The notes: generated by a model from the letters alone, not told the origin. DNA of 64,000 nucleotides from Cellulomonas sp. C5510 (GCF_019797765.1 NZ_CP081862.1:1240001-1304000); one strand, 5' to 3'. Numbered from the stretch's first letter, positions 1 to 9,183 are shown. A program made the numbers and translations.

Positions 1-624
1 AGCGGCGAGGTGCTGCTCGACGGCGCCCCGATCCCGCGCCGCGGCCGGGCGCTGCGCCGCTACCGGCAGCAGGTGCGGATGGTGTTCCAGGACCCGTTCG
101 CGTCGCTGAACCCGTACCACACCATCCGCCACCACGTGGAGCGCCCCCTGCGGCTGGACCGCGTGGTCCCGCCCGACGAGGTGGACGCGGAGGTGGTGCG
201 GCTGCTCGAGCGCGTCCACCTCGACCCGCCCGCCGTCGTCGACCGCCGCCCGCACGAGCTGTCCGGCGGCCAGCGCCAACGCGTCGCCATCGCCCGGGCG
301 CTCGCGTCCCGGCCGTCGCTGCTGGTCGCCGACGAGCCGGTGTCGATGCTCGACGTGTCGATCCGGCTCGGCGTGCTGAACCTGCTGGCCGAGCTGCAGC
401 GCGAGTCGGACCTCGGCGTCCTCTACATCACCCACGACCTCGCGACGGCCCGGCACTTCAGCGACGAGATCATGGTGCTGCACCACGGCGTCGTGGTGGA
501 GAGCGGACCGGCGGACGACGTCATCCTGCGCCCGCAGCACCCCTACACCCGCGCGCTGCGGGACGCCTCACCCGACCCGGACACGCACTTCGCCGGCCCG
601 GCGACGTCGACCTCCAGGAGCTGA
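1..624 (+). CDS. Dpp/Opp-type ABC importer ATPase, 3' part (5' end outside window)
   Basis: ATP-binding subunit that powers a dipeptide/oligopeptide-class importer at the inner face of the membrane. The frame is open from the first base, so the start and the Walker A loop lie upstream. Visible are the Q-loop region (MVFQDPFASLNP), the ABC signature LSGGQRQRV, Walker B LLVADEPVSMLD, the switch histidine in ITHDL, and the C-terminal HPYTRAL segment typical of oligopeptide-family ATPases (DppF/OppF). It is followed after 5 bases by the first permease. The operon ends in a GH3 glycosidase, so the imported substrate is more likely a beta-linked oligosaccharide than a peptide (inference from context). 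Confidence 0.93.
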   Translation, partial: SGEVLLDGAPIPRRGRALRRYRQQVRMVFQDPFASLNPYHTIRHHVERPLRLDRVVPPDEVDAEVVRLLERVHLDPPAVVDRRPHELSGGQRQRVAIARALASRPSLLVADEPVSMLDVSIRLGVLNLLAELQRESDLGVLYITHDLATARHFSDEIMVLHHGVVVESGPADDVILRPQHPYTRALRDASPDPDTHFAGPATSTSRS

Positions 625-629
625 CCGCC

Positions 630-1613
630 GTGAGATTCGCCGTGCGCCGCACCGTGTTCTACCTGTTCACGGCCTGGGCGGCCATCACCATCAACTTCTT
701 CCTGCCCCGCATGATGAAGGGCGACCCCGTCTCGGCCTACCTGCAGAAGAACCAGGGCCGGATCAGCCCGGAGGCCGCCGACTCGCTGCGGACGCTGTTC
801 GGGCTCGACGACGGCAAGGGCCTGCTGCAGCAGTACGCCGACTACTGGGGGCTGCTGCTGCGCGGCGACCTCGGCCGGTCGTTCTCCAAGGGGCTCGCGC
901 CCGTCACCGACGTCATCGCGACGGCCCTGCCGTGGACCGTCGGCCTCGTGGGCATCGCGACCGTCCTCAGCTTCTTCCTCGGCACCGGCCTCGGGTCGTG
1001 GATCGGGTGGCGCCGCGGCAGCCGCGCGGACGCCCTCGTCCCCGTCGCGACGTTCTTCTCGACCGTGCCGTACTTCTGGATGGGCCTCATCGCGATCGCC
1101 GTGTTCTCCACGACGCTCGGCTGGTTCCCCGCGTCCCACGCCTACGACAAGGGCAGCAGCCCGGCGCTGACGCTCGACTTCGTCGGGCAGGTGATCCAGC
1201 ACGGCACGCTGCCGGCGCTCACCATCGTGCTCGCGTCGCTGGGCGGCTGGATCCTCGGGATGCGCAACATGATGGTCACCGTCCTCGACGAGGACTACGT
1301 GACCGTCGCCGAGGCGAAGGGCCTGTCCCCGCGGCGCGTGATGGTGAACTACGCCGCCCGCAACGCGGTGCTGCCGCAGCTGTCGTCGTTCGCGCTGTCG
1401 CTCGGGTTCATCGTCGGCGGCACGCTCGTCATGGAGCTGGTGTTCTCCTACCCCGGTGTCGGGAAGCTGCTGCTCGACGCCACCACCGCGAAGGACTACC
1501 CGCTCATGCAGGGGCTGTTCCTCGTCATCACGCTGACCGTCCTGGTCGCGAACATCCTGGCGGACGTCGCGTACGCCGTCCTCGACCCGCGCACCCGCCA
1601 GACGGAGGGCTGA
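630..1613 (+). CDS. Dpp/Opp-type ABC importer permease, DppB class
   Basis: Inner-membrane channel subunit of the importer, 327 residues. An N-terminal membrane segment (about residues 8-26) precedes the extracytoplasmic loop that starts with the conserved GDPV-type motif, followed by a BPD_transp_1 domain with five hydrophobic segments. The EAA-type loop that contacts the ATPase is seen as TVAEAKGLSPRRVM. The protein ends in LDPRTR, typical of DppB. GTG start 5 bases after the ATPase stop, so translation is probably coupled. The substrate cannot be read from the permease itself. Confidence 0.93.
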   Translation: MRFAVRRTVFYLFTAWAAITINFFLPRMMKGDPVSAYLQKNQGRISPEAADSLRTLFGLDDGKGLLQQYADYWGLLLRGDLGRSFSKGLAPVTDVIATALPWTVGLVGIATVLSFFLGTGLGSWIGWRRGSRADALVPVATFFSTVPYFWMGLIAIAVFSTTLGWFPASHAYDKGSSPALTLDFVGQVIQHGTLPALTIVLASLGGWILGMRNMMVTVLDEDYVTVAEAKGLSPRRVMVNYAARNAVLPQLSSFALSLGFIVGGTLVMELVFSYPGVGKLLLDATTAKDYPLMQGLFLVITLTVLVANILADVAYAVLDPRTRQTEG

Positions 1614-1616
1614 GCC

Positions 1617-2675
1617 ATGACGTTCCCCACCACCACCGCCACCGAGGAGGCCGCGGCCCCCGTCGGGCCCGGGCCGTCCGGAGCCGCGTCGCGCGGCACG
1701 GGCGCCGCCGCGCGGCTCGGCCGGGCGTTCGCGATGTTCCGCAACGGCAAGTCGCTGACGGGGCTCGCGATCCTCGGGTTCTTCGTCCTGCTGGCGGTCT
1801 TCGGCGACCTCATCGCCCCGTACGGGCCGCTCGACAAGGACTTCGACGCCCTCCGGCAGCCGCCGTCCGCCCAGCACTGGCTCGGCACCACGCACATGGG
1901 CGAGGACGTGTTCAGCCAGATCGTCCTGGGCACCCGCGGGGTGCTCGTCGTCGGGTTCAGCGCCGGCGTCATCGCGACCCTCATCGCGGTGGCCGTGGGC
2001 GTCACCGCCGGCTACGTCGCCGGGTGGCGCAGCGAGTCGCTGTCGGCGCTGACCAACGTGTTCCTCGTGCTGCCCGGCCTGCCGCTGATGATCATCGTGG
2101 CCTCGCAGTACGACAACCCGAGCCTGCTGCTCATCTCGGCGGTGCTCGCCATCACCGGCTGGGCGTGGGGCGGCCGCGTGCTGCGCGCGCAGACGATGTC
2201 GCTGCGCAACCGCGACTTCGTGCAGGCCGCCCGCGCCAACGGCGAGCCGCTGCACCGCATCATCGCGGTGGAGATGCTGCCGAACCTCACGGCGATCATC
2301 GCCTCGTCGTTCGTCGGCACCGTGACCGCCGCCGTGCTGGGCCTCACGACGCTGGCGTTCATCGGGGTCATCCCCATCACGAACCTCAACTGGGGCACGA
2401 TCCTGTACTGGGCGCAGCAGAACGGCGCGTTCCCCGACTTCTGGTGGTGGTACGTGCCGGCCGGGCTGTGCATCGCGCTGCTCGGCATGGCGCTGTCGCT
2501 CATCAACTTCGGCATCGACGAGTACGTGAACCCGCGGCTGCGGTCCGCGGGGGAGCGGGCCCGTGCGATGCGCAGGCGGGGCCTGCGTCCGACCAGCGGC
2601 GTCACCGCCGTCCGCACCACCCCGCTCCACCCGCCGCAGCCGCGGCAGCACTCCGAGCAGAAGGACCCCTCGTGA
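1617..2675 (+). CDS. Dpp/Opp-type ABC importer permease, DppC class
   Basis: Second channel subunit, 352 residues. About 35 residues of Ala/Pro/Gly-rich cytoplasmic N-terminus precede the first membrane helix (LAILGFFVLLAVFGDLIAP). The DppC signature LGTTHMGEDVFSQI follows, and then a BPD_transp_1 domain with an EAA-like loop (FVQAARANGEPLHRII). Hydrophobic segments continue to about residue 300 and the basic tail runs into the next gene. It starts 3 bases after the DppB stop, and its TGA overlaps the GTG of the GH3 gene, so the four genes are co-transcribed and coupled. Confidence 0.93.
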   Translation: MTFPTTTATEEAAAPVGPGPSGAASRGTGAAARLGRAFAMFRNGKSLTGLAILGFFVLLAVFGDLIAPYGPLDKDFDALRQPPSAQHWLGTTHMGEDVFSQIVLGTRGVLVVGFSAGVIATLIAVAVGVTAGYVAGWRSESLSALTNVFLVLPGLPLMIIVASQYDNPSLLLISAVLAITGWAWGGRVLRAQTMSLRNRDFVQAARANGEPLHRIIAVEMLPNLTAIIASSFVGTVTAAVLGLTTLAFIGVIPITNLNWGTILYWAQQNGAFPDFWWWYVPAGLCIALLGMALSLINFGIDEYVNPRLRSAGERARAMRRRGLRPTSGVTAVRTTPLHPPQPRQHSEQKDPS

Positions 2676-4969
2676 CCGAGACCACCACCGCCGCCTACCT
2701 CGACGCCGCCCTGCCCGTCGCCGACCGGGTCCGCGACCTGCTGGACCGCATGACCGTCGAGGAGAAGGTCGGGCAGATGCTGCAGCTCGACGCCCGAGAC
2801 GACGTGGCCGACCACGTGCTGCGCCGGCTCGCGGGGTCCTTGCTGCACGCGTCGCCGGAGCGGCTGGCGCTCGCGCACGAGCTCGTCGACTCCACGCGGC
2901 TGCGCATCCCGCTGCTCGTCGGCGAGGACTGCATCCACGGCCACTCGTTCTGGGTGGGGGCCACGATCTTCCCCACGCAGCTCGGCATGGCGGCGAGCTG
3001 GGACCCCGCGCTGGTCGAGCGGGTCGCCCGGGCCACCGCCCGGGAGGTCGCGCCCACGGGCGTGCACTGGACGTTCAGCCCGGTGCTGTGCATCACCCGC
3101 GACCTGCGCTGGGGCCGCGTCGACGAGACGTTCGGGGAGGACCCGTACCTCATCGGGGAGCTCGCGTCCGCGATGGTCCGCGGCTACCAGGGCGACGGCC
3201 TGGCGGACCCGACGGCCATCCTCGCCACCGCGAAGCACTTCGCCGGGTACTCCGAGACGCAGGGCGGCCGGGACGCCTCCGAGGCGGACATCTCGCGGCG
3301 CAAGCTGCGGTCGTGGTTCCTGCCGCCGTTCGAGCGGGTGGCGCGCGAGGGCTGCGCGACGTTCATGCTCGGGTACCAGACCACCGACGGCGTGCCGATC
3401 ACGGTCAACGACTGGCTGCTCAACGAGGTGCTGCGCGGCGAGTGGGGCTACACCGGCACGCTCGTCACCGACTGGGACAACGTCGGCCGCATGGTCTGGG
3501 AGCAGAAGGTGCAGCCCGACTACGCGCACGCCGCCGCCGCCGCGGTGAAGGCCGGCAACGACATGGTCATGACGACGCCACGGTTCTTCGAGGGCGCGCT
3601 GGAGGCGATCGAGCGGGGCCTGCTGACCGAGGCGGACCTCGAGCCGGCGGTCGCCCGCATCCTCGCGCTGAAGTTCCGGCTCGGGCTGTTCGAGGACCCG
3701 CGCCGCCCCGACCCGGCCACCCAGGCCGCCGTCATCGGGAGCGCCGACCACGCCGCGCTCAACCTCGAGGTCGCGCGACGGTCGCTGGTCCTGCTGCGCA
3801 ACGAGGGCGCCGTGCTGCCGCTGGCCGGCGGGCTCACCGCGGACGCCTCCGGCCGTGCGGTGGACCCGGCAGGGGCGACGCCGCGGCGCGTGGCCGTGGT
3901 CGGGCCGCTCGCCGACGACGCGCAGACGCAGCTCGGCGACTGGGCCGGTTCGTCCGGCCAGGCCGACTGGCTGCCCGAGGGCCAGCCCCGCGCCATGATC
4001 ACGACCGTGCTGGACGGCCTGCGCTCGTCCGTGCCGGAGGGCTGGGTCGTCGACCACGCGCGCGGCGCCGAGATCCTCACCCTCCAGCCGGACCCCGAGG
4101 GCGCGACGTTCCCCGACGGGCAGCCGCGCCCGCCCGTGGTCGTGCCCGCCGAGCCGGACGAGGCGCTCATCGCCGAGGCCGTCGCCGCGGCGCGCGGCGC
4201 GGACTACGTCGTCGCCGTCGTGGGGGACCGCATCGAGCTCGTCGGCGAGGGGCGCTCCACCGCGACGCTCGAGCTGGTGGGCGGGCAGGTCGCCCTGCTC
4301 GACGCCCTCGCGGCGACCGGGACGCCGCTCGTCGTGGTGCTGCTGGCCTCCAAGCCGCTCGTGCTGCCGGAGTCGGCGCTCGGGGCGGACGCCCTGGTGT
4401 GGGCCGCGAACCCCGGCATGCAGGGCGGCCGGGCGCTCGCGGAGGTGCTGCTCGGGCTCGCCGAGCCGTCCGGGCGGCTGCCCGTGTCGTTCGCGCGGCA
4501 CGTCGGGCAGCAGCCGACCTACTACAACCAGATCCGCGGCCAGCACGGCGACCGCTACGCCGACCTGACCCAGCGGCCCGCGTTCGCGTTCGGGGAGGGG
4601 CTCACGTACTCGACGGTCGAGTACGCCGACCTGGTGCTCGCGGCCACGGACCTGGGCACCGGCGACGTGGTGCGGGCCGAGGTCACCGTCCGCAACACCG
4701 GGACGCGGCCCGTGCGGGAGACCGTGCAGGCCTACGTGTCGGACCGTGTGACGTCGGTGTCCTGGGCGGACAAGGAGCTCAAGGCGTTCCGGCAGGTCGA
4801 CGTCGCGCCCGGCGCGTCGGTGCGCGTGGTCCTGGAGGTGCCGGTCGCGGACTGCACGATCGTCGACGCCGCGGGCCGCCGCGTCGTCGAGCCCGGGGAC
4901 TTCGACCTGCTGGTCGGCCCGAGCTCCCGCGACGCCTCACTCGTGCGCGCCCCGTTCACGATCCGCTGA
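2672..4969 (+). CDS. Glycoside hydrolase family 3, cytoplasmic beta-glycosidase
   Basis: Retaining exo-beta-glycosidase (beta-glucosidase or beta-xylosidase class), 765 residues. The GTG start overlaps the permease stop (GTGA). Upstream in-frame sequence is open only because of GC bias. The N-terminal (beta/alpha)8 domain has the family blocks GEDCIHGH, KHFAGYSE and GGRD, and the nucleophile Asp267 in the TDW motif. The alpha/beta sandwich domain carries the GMQGGRALAEVLLG and SGRLPVSF blocks. A C-terminal fibronectin-III-like domain starts near residue 650. No signal peptide is seen, so it should act on substrate brought in by the importer encoded just upstream. Substrate (cellobiose-, xylo- or laminari-oligosaccharides) cannot be decided from sequence. 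Confidence 0.95.
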   Translation: MTETTTAAYLDAALPVADRVRDLLDRMTVEEKVGQMLQLDARDDVADHVLRRLAGSLLHASPERLALAHELVDSTRLRIPLLVGEDCIHGHSFWVGATIFPTQLGMAASWDPALVERVARATAREVAPTGVHWTFSPVLCITRDLRWGRVDETFGEDPYLIGELASAMVRGYQGDGLADPTAILATAKHFAGYSETQGGRDASEADISRRKLRSWFLPPFERVAREGCATFMLGYQTTDGVPITVNDWLLNEVLRGEWGYTGTLVTDWDNVGRMVWEQKVQPDYAHAAAAAVKAGNDMVMTTPRFFEGALEAIERGLLTEADLEPAVARILALKFRLGLFEDPRRPDPATQAAVIGSADHAALNLEVARRSLVLLRNEGAVLPLAGGLTADASGRAVDPAGATPRRVAVVGPLADDAQTQLGDWAGSSGQADWLPEGQPRAMITTVLDGLRSSVPEGWVVDHARGAEILTLQPDPEGATFPDGQPRPPVVVPAEPDEALIAEAVAAARGADYVVAVVGDRIELVGEGRSTATLELVGGQVALLDALAATGTPLVVVLLASKPLVLPESALGADALVWAANPGMQGGRALAEVLLGLAEPSGRLPVSFARHVGQQPTYYNQIRGQHGDRYADLTQRPAFAFGEGLTYSTVEYADLVLAATDLGTGDVVRAEVTVRNTGTRPVRETVQAYVSDRVTSVSWADKELKAFRQVDVAPGASVRVVLEVPVADCTIVDAAGRRVVEPGDFDLLVGPSSRDASLVRAPFTIR

Positions 4970-4991
4970 CCGACGCACGCCCCACCCCCGC

Positions 4992-5068
4992 CCGCCGAGT
5001 TCGGCACTCCGGGTGCGAGGTCGGCAGCTCCAGGTGCCGACCTCGCCTGGGACTGCCGAACTCGGCGG
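4992..5068. repeat. Nested palindromic intergenic element, copy 1
   Basis: Two perfect nested stems. The outer arms are 15 bases (CCGCCGAGTTCGGCA at 4992-5006, its complement at 5054-5068). The inner arms are 12 bases (GCGAGGTCGGCA at 5015-5026, complement 5035-5046) around an 8-base loop. It sits between the convergent GH3 and PLP-enzyme genes and could end transcription from both sides. A related copy lies at 62384-62465. Confidence 0.85.
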
Positions 5069-5108
5069 CGCGGGCGGGCGTGGGTGTGCGTGGGCGGGCG
5101 TGGGTGGG

Positions 5109-6272
5109 TCAGGCGGGGAGGGCCTGGGCGAGGTCGCGCCAGAGGTCCTCGACGTCCTCGATGCCGACCGAGAGGCGCAGCAGGTCCTCCGGGACCGTCG
5201 GCGACTCCGTCGCGAACCGGCGGCGGCGCTCGATGCTGGACTCCACGCCGCCGAGGCTCGTCGCCGGGACCCACAGCCGCAGCCGCTCGACCACCGCGTC
5301 GGCGGCGGCCGCCCCGCCCGCCGGGCGCAGCCCGATGATCGAGCCGTAGCCGGACATCTGGGCGGTCGCGCGGGCGTGGCCCGGGTCGCCCGGCAGGCCG
5401 GGGTGACGCACCTCGACGACGCCGGGGTGGGCGGCGAGGCGGTGCGCGAGGTCGAGCGCGGTGCGCTGCGAGCGCTCGACCCGCAGCGCGAGCGTCCGGA
5501 CGCCGCGCAGCGCGAGGTACACCTCGAACGGGCCGGCGATCGCGCCGTGCACCGTGCGGTAGGTGTGCAGCCGCTCGCGCAGGGCGGCGTCGTCCGTGAG
5601 CACCGCGCCGAGCACCACGTCGCTGTGGCCCGCCAGGTACTTCGTCACGGAGTGCACCACGACGTCGGCCCCGTGCTCGAGAGGCCGCTGGACGAGGGGC
5701 GTCGCGAACGTGTTGTCGACCGCGACCAGCGCGCCGGCGGCGTGGCCGGCCGCGACCAGGGCGGGCAGGTCCGCGACCTCGAGCATCGGGTTCGTGGGGG
5801 ACTCGACCCACAGGACCGACGTCGGCCGGCCGGTGGGGGAGGCGGACGGGTCGAGGGCCGCGACGACCGCCGCGGTGTCCGCGACGTCGACGTGGTCCAC
5901 CTCGACGTCCGAGCGCTCCGCGAGGTCGCGCGCGTACCCGAGCGTCACCTGGTAGGCGTGCCGCGGGAGCACCAGGCGCCCGCCGTGCGGGACCAGCGAG
6001 AGCGCCGCGGCGATCGCCGCCATGCCGGAGCCGTACACGAGCGCCGGGTGGGCCGAGCCCTCCAGCGCGCCCAGCGTCTGCTCGAACGGTCCCCACGTCT
6101 CGGTGTCGCCCCGGGCGTACATCAGCTCGCCCGGCTGCGGCACGCCCTGGGACACGTACGTCGAGGACAGCACGACGGGCGGGTTCACCGGGGCGCCCTG
6201 GGCGCGCGGCGGGCGACCGGCGGTCACGGCGAGCGTCTCGCGCGCGAGGGCGGCGGGGTCGGGGTGCGTCAC
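5109..6272 (-). CDS. PLP-dependent trans-sulfuration enzyme (cystathionine gamma-synthase/lyase family)
   Basis: Cytoplasmic Cys/Met-metabolism PLP enzyme of 387 residues, about the usual length (380-400). The family features are [13 protein letters not shown] near the N-terminus, [12 protein letters not shown] in the cofactor-phosphate region, the VESPTNPML and VDNTFATPL strands, and the Schiff-base lysine in [12 protein letters not shown]. The C-terminal domain ends with [17 protein letters not shown]. Sequence alone does not separate synthase, beta-lyase and gamma-lyase activity. GTG start chosen because a TACCCT hexamer lies 7 bases upstream, indicating a leaderless message. It stands alone, convergent with GH3 and divergent from ddl. 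Confidence 0.9.
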   Translation of the reverse strand: MTHPDPAALARETLAVTAGRPPRAQGAPVNPPVVLSSTYVSQGVPQPGELMYARGDTETWGPFEQTLGALEGSAHPALVYGSGMAAIAAALSLVPHGGRLVLPRHAYQVTLGYARDLAERSDVEVDHVDVADTAAVVAALDPSASPTGRPTSVLWVESPTNPMLEVADLPALVAAGHAAGALVAVDNTFATPLVQRPLEHGADVVVHSVTKYLAGHSDVVLGAVLTDDAALRERLHTYRTVHGAIAGPFEVYLALRGVRTLALRVERSQRTALDLAHRLAAHPGVVEVRHPGLPGDPGHARATAQMSGYGSIIGLRPAGGAAAADAVVERLRLWVPATSLGGVESSIERRRRFATESPTVPEDLLRLSVGIEDVEDLWRDLAQALPA

Positions 6273-6279
6273 GCAGCGC

Positions 6280-6285
6280 AGGGTA
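6280..6285 (-). promoter_or_regulatory. -10 element (TACCCT) of leaderless PLP-enzyme transcript
   Basis: On the minus strand TACCCT ends 7 bases before the GTG at 6272. No Shine-Dalgarno sequence fits between. Confidence 0.55.
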
Positions 6286-6327
6286 CGCCGCGCCCGCGTG
6301 CCGCCCTCGCGCGTCCCACGCTGCGGC

Positions 6328-6333
6328 TAGGCT
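6328..6333 (+). promoter_or_regulatory. -10 element (TAGGCT) upstream of ddl
   Basis: TAGGCT ends 8 bases before the ddl ATG, consistent with a leaderless or nearly leaderless message. Confidence 0.5.
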
Positions 6334-6341
6334 CGCGGGCG

Positions 6342-7475
6342 ATGTCCAGCACCGAGCAGTCCCCGTCCGCCCGTCCGCGCGTCCTCGTCCTGTTCGGCGG
6401 CCGGTCCAGCGAGCACGCGATCTCGTGCGCCACCGCGGGTGCCGTGCTGCGTGCGATCGACCGCGACCGGTACGACGTGCTGCCCATCGGCATCACCCCG
6501 CAGGGCCGCTGGGTGCGCGTCGCCGACGACCCGGACCGGTGGGCGATCGTCGACGGCCGGCTGCCGGAGGTCGAGGCGGTGCCGGAGCAGGTGCTGCTGC
6601 CGCAGGAGGCCGGCTCGCGCGAGCTCCAGGTCATCGAGCCGGGCGTGCCCGCTGCCGCCCTGGGCGCCGTCGACGTGGTGCTCCCGCTGCTGCACGGGCC
6701 GTTCGGCGAGGACGGCACGCTCCAGGGCATGCTCGAGCTCGCGGACGTGCGCTACGTCGGCGCCGGCGTCCTCGCGTCGGCGGTCGGCATGGACAAGCAC
6801 TTCATGAAGGTCGTGCTCGCCGGGGCGGGACTCCCCGTGGGGCCGTACGTGACGCTGCGGGGCGACGACCTCGAGACCGACCGCGACGGCGTGCGCTCGC
6901 GTGTCGAGGCCCTCGGGCTGCCGCTGTTCGTCAAGCCGGCCCGCGCCGGGTCGAGCATCGGCATCAGCCGCGTGACCGACTTCGCGGACCTGCCCGCCGC
7001 CGTCGAGGAGGCGCGGCGGCACGACCCGAAGGTGGTCGTCGAGGCCGCGATCGTCGGCCGCGAGATCGAGTGCGCCGTGCTCGGCGGGCGCGGCGGGTCC
7101 CGCCCGCGGGCCTCGCTGCCGGGGGAGATCGTCGTGACCGACGGCACCCACGGGTTCTACGACTTCGAGGCGAAGTACCTCGACGAGTCCGCCGTCGAGC
7201 TGTCGTGCCCCGCCGACCTGCCCGCGGACGTCGTCGCCCGCGTCCAGGAGGTGGCGGTGCGCACGTTCGAGGCGGTGGACGGCGAGGGACTGGCCCGCGT
7301 CGACGTGTTCGTCACGCCCGACGGCGACGTCGTGGTGAACGAGATCAACACCATGCCGGGGTTCACGCCGTTCTCGATGTACCCGCGGATGTGGCAGCAG
7401 AGCGGGCTGTCGTACCCGGACCTGCTCGACGAGCTGCTGCGGCTGGCGCTCGAGCGCCCCACCGGGCTGCGCTGA
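6342..7475 (+). CDS. ddl: D-alanine--D-alanine ligase
   Basis: Joins two D-alanines with ATP in the cytosol to make the dipeptide used by MurF in peptidoglycan synthesis. 377 residues. The N-terminal substrate domain shows GGRSSEHAIS (19-28) and LLHGPFGEDGTLQGML. The ATP-grasp domain shows GMDKHFMK, FVKPARAGSSIGISRV and the metal/C-terminal block FVTPDGDVVVNEINTMPGF. ATG start placed just after the -10 element; the open frame extends far upstream but without family similarity. It ends 3 bases from the convergent DUF3515-type gene, and thiL follows, an arrangement common in actinobacteria. Confidence 0.97.
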   Translation: MSSTEQSPSARPRVLVLFGGRSSEHAISCATAGAVLRAIDRDRYDVLPIGITPQGRWVRVADDPDRWAIVDGRLPEVEAVPEQVLLPQEAGSRELQVIEPGVPAAALGAVDVVLPLLHGPFGEDGTLQGMLELADVRYVGAGVLASAVGMDKHFMKVVLAGAGLPVGPYVTLRGDDLETDRDGVRSRVEALGLPLFVKPARAGSSIGISRVTDFADLPAAVEEARRHDPKVVVEAAIVGREIECAVLGGRGGSRPRASLPGEIVVTDGTHGFYDFEAKYLDESAVELSCPADLPADVVARVQEVAVRTFEAVDGEGLARVDVFVTPDGDVVVNEINTMPGFTPFSMYPRMWQQSGLSYPDLLDELLRLALERPTGLR

Positions 7476-7478
7476 CCG

Positions 7479-8066
7479 TCAGACGCAGGAGCGGGTCGCC
7501 TCGACCTGCGCGATCGCCGGGCTGAGGGCGTCGAGGAACGACGTCGACCGCTCCGCCACCACCGCCGCCGGGACGTGCACCTCCACGGCGGGGTCCCGCC
7601 CGTAGGTGACGAAGGTCCAGTCGTTCGATCCCGGGGCCTCGGCGGGGCCCGTGGGCGCGACCGTGCCGTCCGCCGCCTCCGCCTCGGCGCGCACGAGCCA
7701 GTCGATGCCCGGACCGCTCGCGGTCTCCATCGTCACGCACTGCTCCGTGGTGGGGCCGGGCACCTCCACGCCGCAGCGCAGCGTCACCGGGTCGGCCGGG
7801 TCGCCCCACGCCGCCGTCGCCTGGCTGGTGGTGCGGACCTCGTCCAGGCCGTCCCCGAGGGAGTCGGGGAGCGTGAGCACCACCCGGGCGCAGTCGGGGT
7901 CGGTCGCGTGGGGGGCGACGGTGACGCCGACCTGGGGTGCGCACCCGGCGAGTGCGGCACCGGCGAGCGCGGTGACGACGGCGACCGTCCGGGGCCTCCG
8001 GCTCCGTGCGGGGGCGGTGCTCCCGGGACGCGGTCCGGCGGCGGGGGGCGCGGTGCGGTCGGTCAC
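7479..8066 (-). CDS. DUF3515-type lipoprotein
   Basis: Predicted membrane-anchored lipoprotein of 195 residues. The N-terminus is basic and proline-rich (about 25 residues), followed by a hydrophobic stretch and a lipobox ALAGC with the lipidated Cys42. The secreted domain has cysteines and the pattern DPVTLRCGVEVPGPT, ending near residue 195 with Cys. Proteins of this family are usually encoded between ddl and thiL in actinobacteria, exactly as here; their function is unknown. GTG start chosen because TACCGT lies 6 bases upstream. It is divergent from thiL over a 42-base gap. Confidence 0.8.
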   Translation of the reverse strand: MTDRTAPPAAGPRPGSTAPARSRRPRTVAVVTALAGAALAGCAPQVGVTVAPHATDPDCARVVLTLPDSLGDGLDEVRTTSQATAAWGDPADPVTLRCGVEVPGPTTEQCVTMETASGPGIDWLVRAEAEAADGTVAPTGPAEAPGSNDWTFVTYGRDPAVEVHVPAAVVAERSTSFLDALSPAIAQVEATRSCV

Positions 8067-8072
8067 CCCGTC

Positions 8073-8101
8073 ACGGTAACCCGGTGGACGGGCGCTACCG
8101 T
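8073..8101. promoter_or_regulatory. Divergent -10 elements for the DUF3515-type gene and thiL
   Basis: Minus-strand TACCGT (8073-8078) ends 6 bases before the GTG at 8066. Plus-strand TACCGT (8096-8101) ends 7 bases before the GTG at 8109. Both messages would be leaderless, from the same hexamer on opposite strands. Confidence 0.55.
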
Positions 8102-8108
8102 GACGGGC

Positions 8109-9134
8109 GTGACCGACGCCGCAGCTCCCGACGCCGCTCCGACCCCGGACGGCGGCGACCGCGGCCCCGTCGTCGCGGACCTGTCCGAGGACGGCCTGCT
8201 CGCCCGCGTGCTCCCGCACCTGCCGGCCGGCGACCGCACCCTGCTGGGCCCGGGCGACGACGCCGCCGTGCTCGCGGCGCCCGACGGCCGGTTCGTCGTC
8301 TCCACGGACGTCCTGGTGGAGGACCGGCACTTCCGGCGCCGGTGGTCCAGCGGTGAGGACGTCGGCTGGCGGGCGGCGATGCAGAACCTGGCCGACGTCG
8401 CCGCGATGGGCGCGCGTCCCACGGCGCTCGTCGTCTCCCTGGTCGTACCGGGGGACCTGCCGGTGGCCTGGGTCGAAGGCCTCGCGCGCGGGCTCGGAGC
8501 CGCCTGCCGCACCGTGGGCGCGGGGGTCGTCGGCGGGGACCTGTCGGGCGGCGCCGTCGTGGTCGTCGCCGTCACGGTGCACGGCGATCTCGGCGGGCGG
8601 GACCCCGTGCTGCGTTCCGGCGCGCGCCCGGGCGACGTCCTGGCGCTCGCGGGCACGGTCGGCCGGTCCGCCGCGGGGCTCGCGCTGCTCGACGCCGGCC
8701 GGCCGGACGCCGACCCGGAGGTCGTCCGCGTCTACCGTCGCCCGGAGCCGCCGCTCGCGGCCGGGCCGGAGGCCGCCAGCTGCGGCGCCACCGCGATGCT
8801 CGACGTCTCGGACGGGTTGCTGCGCGACGCCGCCCGTCTCGCGACCGCCGCCGGCGTGGTGCTCGACCTGCACGACCCGCACCGGGCGCTGGCGGACGAC
8901 GTCGCGGCGCTGCGGGCGGCGGCGGACGCGCTCGGTGCCGACCCGGTGGCGTGGGTGCTCGGGGGAGGTGAGGACCATGGTCTGCTCGCGGCGTTCCCGC
9001 CCGGCGCGGTGCCGCCCGGCTTCCGCGTGGTCGGCCGGGTGCGCGGGCCCGGCCCCGGGACGCCCGCCGGCGCGGTGCTCGTCGCGGGACGACCGCCGCA
9101 CGCCGCGCCCGGTTGGGAGCACTTCCACCGCTGA
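8109..9134 (+). CDS. thiL: Thiamine-phosphate kinase
   Basis: Phosphorylates thiamine monophosphate to the active diphosphate cofactor using ATP. 341 residues in the PurM/AIR-synthase-like fold. Recognisable blocks are LLGPGDDAAVL with the metal-binding Asp pair, STDVLVEDRHF, the NLADVAAMGARPTALVVSL helix, VVGGDLSGG and MLDVSDGLLRDAARL, and a C-terminal GGGEDHGLLAAFPP. GTG at 8109 follows the -10 hexamer by 7 bases; another in-frame GTG overlaps that hexamer at 8100. It is convergent with the GNAT gene. Confidence 0.95.
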   Translation: MTDAAAPDAAPTPDGGDRGPVVADLSEDGLLARVLPHLPAGDRTLLGPGDDAAVLAAPDGRFVVSTDVLVEDRHFRRRWSSGEDVGWRAAMQNLADVAAMGARPTALVVSLVVPGDLPVAWVEGLARGLGAACRTVGAGVVGGDLSGGAVVVVAVTVHGDLGGRDPVLRSGARPGDVLALAGTVGRSAAGLALLDAGRPDADPEVVRVYRRPEPPLAAGPEAASCGATAMLDVSDGLLRDAARLATAAGVVLDLHDPHRALADDVAALRAAADALGADPVAWVLGGGEDHGLLAAFPPGAVPPGFRVVGRVRGPGPGTPAGAVLVAGRPPHAAPGWEHFHR

Positions 9135-9183
9135 CGGCTCCGTGCTGCCGCCGGGGGACGCCGGGGCGCGGTGCCCGGGGAGC

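Noticed and set aside
932..2671. In-frame upstream extension of the GH3 gene
   Set aside because: It covers both permease genes in another frame; GH3 similarity begins just after the GTG at 2672.
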